45,161 nt of DNA from an uncultured bacterium (GTDB taxonomy: Bacteria; Planctomycetota; UBA1135; GCA-002686595): positions 1 to 45,161 of the forward strand of contig CALEMP010000091.1 of NCBI GenBank assembly GCA_937910685.1. The letters are read 5' to 3'. Made by a program: the position numbers and the translations under genes. Below are positions 43,019 to 45,161 of the stretch, piece by piece; position 1 is the first letter of the stretch; the number at the start of each line of letters is the position of its first letter. The notes under the pieces are model-generated. The model searched no databases, was not told where the DNA came from, and worked only from the letters and a program-made list of their open reading frames with translations.

Positions 43019-44353
43019 TCAGGAATCCCCTCGGACACCAGCCTGGGAGAAGTTCAGCACGGCGGCCTGCTCCTCATCGGGCAGAAAGACCAGGTTCTCC
43101 GGCCGTACCTTGCGCAAGGCAGCGGACTCGGGCAAGTGGTAGTGCCCAGTGGTGGCGCAGCCCACAAAGCGATAGAGCAACTCCCGCGAACAGTATGCGC
43201 AACGGGCGCGCATGGGCTGACGGGAAGCCAAGACAAACCGTGGCTGCACATGCCGGGGTTCGGTGTGTGAGATGCAGCTAGGGTTCGGACACGGGTTAGC
43301 TCCCACCGAAACGGGCCAAGACTCTCTTGCGGGAGAGTTGTTGATGGGCAACTCAATCCGTCCCATCAGGGCCGACAGGAGCGCCATACGAATTGGAACA
43401 CCACGTCCTGCTTGCTTGAAGTAAATGCTGCGCGGATCCTCGTCGATGTCGCTGGAGATTTCGTCGCGTCGTGGCAAGGGGTGCATGACCACCGCATCGC
43501 GCAAGGATTCCGCAGCCATGTCGCGCCGGTCGAGGCGCATGTATTTGCTGACCCCCCCATCGCTTTGATCAAAACGCTCTGTCTGGGGCCGTGTCATGTA
43601 GAGCGCATCCACATGTTGCAACTCCCAACCCTTGGCATCGGTGAAGAGCGAAAGCTGGTGGGGTTTTTGCGGTGTGAGATACATGGCGTCACTCTCCGCC
43701 GCCAAAGTTCCCAACCTGCGCGTGTCGGCGCGCACGGGCTCAACACCAAACTCATCCCGCAGGCGCCGCACCACGTACTCGGGCATCTCGAATCCCGGCT
43801 GGGGAACGCAGACGATGCCCGCTCCGAAACGCGCTAGGGCATAAGCAAAGGAGTGCACCGTGCGGCTGTACTTCAGATCCCCCGCGAGCACCACCTCAAG
43901 GCCTTCGATGTGCCCGCGCTCCACGTGCAAGTTGTACAGGTCGCAAAGGGTCTGGGTCGGGTGCTCGTGGGCCCCGTCCCCCGCATTGATCACAGGCACT
44001 GGGGAGTACCTCGCGGCAAGTTGTGCCGCCCCCTCGCTGGGATGGCGCAAGACAATCACATCCGCATAGCCGCCCCCCACTACGCGCACCGTATCCGCCA
44101 AGGATTCGCCCTTCGCAGCGCTGGAACTCGTCATCTCGGCTGCGGTCAGAACCCCGCCGCCGAGGCGCAACATGGCGGATTCAAACGAGAGCCGCGTGCG
44201 AGTGGAGGGCTCGTAGAAGAGGCTCGCAGCAATCATGCCGCGACACATTTCACTCTGCCCCCGGGGGTCCTCCGAAAAGCGGTCAGCCCAGGTAAACAGG
44301 GCCTGGATTTCCTCAATGGAGAGGTCGTCGATGGAGACCAGATGTCGGATCAA
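43019..44353 (-). CDS. pyrB: Aspartate carbamoyltransferase fused to a PyrI-type zinc domain
   Basis: 444 residues from a TTG at 44353 with GAGGAA 8 nt upstream; the N-terminus aligns with known PyrB (RHLVSIDDLSIEEIQALF). The catalytic chain (1 to about 330) is complete: carbamoyl-phosphate motif FYEPSTRTRLSFESA near 47, SSAAKGESLADTVRV, HPTQTLCDLYNL near 130, and MHPLPRRDEI near 290. It catalyses carbamoyl phosphate plus aspartate to carbamoyl-aspartate in pyrimidine synthesis. After a linker, residues 355-388 match the zinc domain of the PyrI regulatory chain: CPNPSCISHTEP and CAYC with almost the same spacing as E. coli PyrI. The PyrI nucleotide-binding domain (about 100 residues) is absent. 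A further 55-residue tail follows. No pyrC lies downstream. Confidence 0.93.
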   Translation of the reverse strand: MIRHLVSIDDLSIEEIQALFTWADRFSEDPRGQSEMCRGMIAASLFYEPSTRTRLSFESAMLRLGGGVLTAAEMTSSSAAKGESLADTVRVVGGGYADVIVLRHPSEGAAQLAARYSPVPVINAGDGAHEHPTQTLCDLYNLHVERGHIEGLEVVLAGDLKYSRTVHSFAYALARFGAGIVCVPQPGFEMPEYVVRRLRDEFGVEPVRADTRRLGTLAAESDAMYLTPQKPHQLSLFTDAKGWELQHVDALYMTRPQTERFDQSDGGVSKYMRLDRRDMAAESLRDAVVMHPLPRRDEISSDIDEDPRSIYFKQAGRGVPIRMALLSALMGRIELPINNSPARESWPVSVGANPCPNPSCISHTEPRHVQPRFVLASRQPMRARCAYCSRELLYRFVGCATTGHYHLPESAALRKVRPENLVFLPDEEQAAVLNFSQAGVRGDS

Positions 44354-44444
44354 GGGGGAGTTCCTCGGGCTGCCTCGCGGTCGCTAGGGTGCGTCTGCAA
44401 GTCACTGGGGCCGAAGCCTACGGTTTCTCCAGCCCCTCAGGACC

Positions 44445-45161
44445 CTAAATGTGCAACAGGTCCAAGAGCGGCTGGGAATTACCTGCCCGCCAGGCCCTTA
44501 GGGCCAGTGCCTGGGCCTCATCAAAGAGCGCCGCCTGGCGGCTCCCGCGTCGCCATTTGAGGGGCAAGTCCAGGGCCCCTAAGACTCTGGCTCGGATCGT
44601 CTCGCGGGCCATCATTGGATCCGCCAGCACATCGATGGGCGTGAAAAAGTCCGGGTCTACAGAACGATGGCCGAGAGGGGCAACACTCTGGTCCCCACGA
44701 CTCGGGATGAGCAACTCCGGCACGCCCCCTGGGGAACAAGGGCTGCCCGTGGAATCAGGATCCCCTTCGGGCACAAGACGAAGGATCAAATCCGCCCCGC
44801 CAATAGCCTGGCGCGCCTGCTCCTGCCCCGCTCGCTCTACCGCCAAGGGCGCGTTGGCCCGCTCGCCCGCGGTGTCGATCCAATCCACTGGCCACGGCCC
44901 TAAATGCCCACGGCCCTGCACCGCATCCCGGGTGGTACCCGCTTCCGAACTGGTCAAAGCGTGCTCTTCACCGATCATCAAATTGAAGAGGGTCGACTTG
45001 CCCGCGTTGACCTGCCCCACCAGCACGATGCGCATGGGCTGCAGCCAGTAACGTTGGACGCGCCAGTGATCCAAGAGATCCTGGGCCAAACCGTCGGCAG
45101 TGCCCGCAAGGATCTCCTCGAAAGCCATGTGCAAACAGCCTTCGCTCTGATCCAACAAGAG
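44445..45161 (-). CDS. MnmE/Era-like GTPase (5' end outside window)
   Basis: C-terminal 239 codons of an open frame reaching the right edge. The GTPase core has P-loop VGQVNAGKST near visible residue 50, G2 EAGTTRDAVQG with the MnmE-style TTRD, and G3 DTAGERANAPLAVERAGQEQA. The usual G4 NKxD is replaced by SRGD in a shortened region, and the core is followed by a helical tail (RQAALFDEAQALALRA) recalling the MnmE C-terminal helices. The MnmE terminal Cys motif is absent, as it ends in LLDLLHI. The upstream residues do not look like a full MnmE N-terminal domain, but that part is cut off. It could be a divergent MnmE or a stand-alone GTPase. It lies 91 bp upstream of pyrB. Confidence 0.75.
   Translation of the reverse strand, partial: LLLDQSEGCLHMAFEEILAGTADGLAQDLLDHWRVQRYWLQPMRIVLVGQVNAGKSTLFNLMIGEEHALTSSEAGTTRDAVQGRGHLGPWPVDWIDTAGERANAPLAVERAGQEQARQAIGGADLILRLVPEGDPDSTGSPCSPGGVPELLIPSRGDQSVAPLGHRSVDPDFFTPIDVLADPMMARETIRARVLGALDLPLKWRRGSRQAALFDEAQALALRAWRAGNSQPLLDLLHI

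Noticed and set aside
1..45161. CRISPR arrays, IS elements, integrases, phage genes, attachment sites
   Set aside because: No regularly spaced repeats, transposase or recombinase motifs or terminal inverted repeats with target duplications were seen on either strand.

Overview
The window is GC-rich bacterial chromosome, densely coded, with almost every gene on the minus strand. It carries a diderm tripartite-efflux adaptor and TolC-type channel, an OmpA-domain lipoprotein, several lipobox proteins, a type IV pilus core and four very large or medium lipoproteins that combine SbsA-like Ig domains with glycine-rich stretches. Together with a menaquinone-pathway-like amidohydrolase, an EF-G paralogue and frequent non-ATG or weak-SD starts, this fits a Planctomycetota-like environmental lineage. 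That assignment is an inference from protein style, not a proven taxonomy. No tRNA, rRNA, CRISPR array, IS element, integrase or phage gene was seen.

Region 1 (1-9.4 kb, minus): an HlyD-type adaptor running off the left edge and a TolC-family lipoprotein, separated by a 15-bp tandem repeat. Upstream of them is a tightly overlapped cassette: a sulfatase-fold lipoprotein with a damaged active site, two GT-C-like polytopic membrane proteins and a small secreted protein. Region 2 (9.5-15.5 kb): an SLC13 anion symporter and cutA (overlapping), proline dehydrogenase (the only plus-strand gene here), a metallophosphoesterase, an NrnA-like DHH phosphoesterase and an ATZ/TRZ-type amidohydrolase.

Region 3 (15.6-21.6 kb): a 1202-residue glycine-rich lipoprotein, a 583-bp divergent spacer, then a plus-strand pair (unknown lipoprotein and tatD) that ends at a strong hairpin shared with the convergent pilin gene. 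Region 4 (21.6-30.7 kb, minus) reads pilD, ompA-domain lipoprotein, EF-G paralogue, pilT, pilB, pilC, pilin. This is the cytoplasmic and inner-membrane core of a type IV pilus plus its prepilin peptidase; no secretin or alignment-complex genes are present in the window.

Region 5 (30.8-42.1 kb, minus): three more members of the large lipoprotein family, interrupted by a secreted S15/CocE-type peptidase-like hydrolase flanked by an 82%-identical 71-bp direct repeat. Region 6 (42.1-45.2 kb): an 898-bp non-coding stretch with G-runs and perfect hairpins, an aspartate carbamoyltransferase fused to a PyrI-type zinc domain without the PyrI allosteric domain, and an edge-truncated MnmE/Era-like GTPase.

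The most notable points are the PyrB-PyrI(zinc-only) fusion, the four-member lipoprotein family around the pilus genes, and the cassette of degenerate sulfatase-fold protein plus two GT-C-like proteins.
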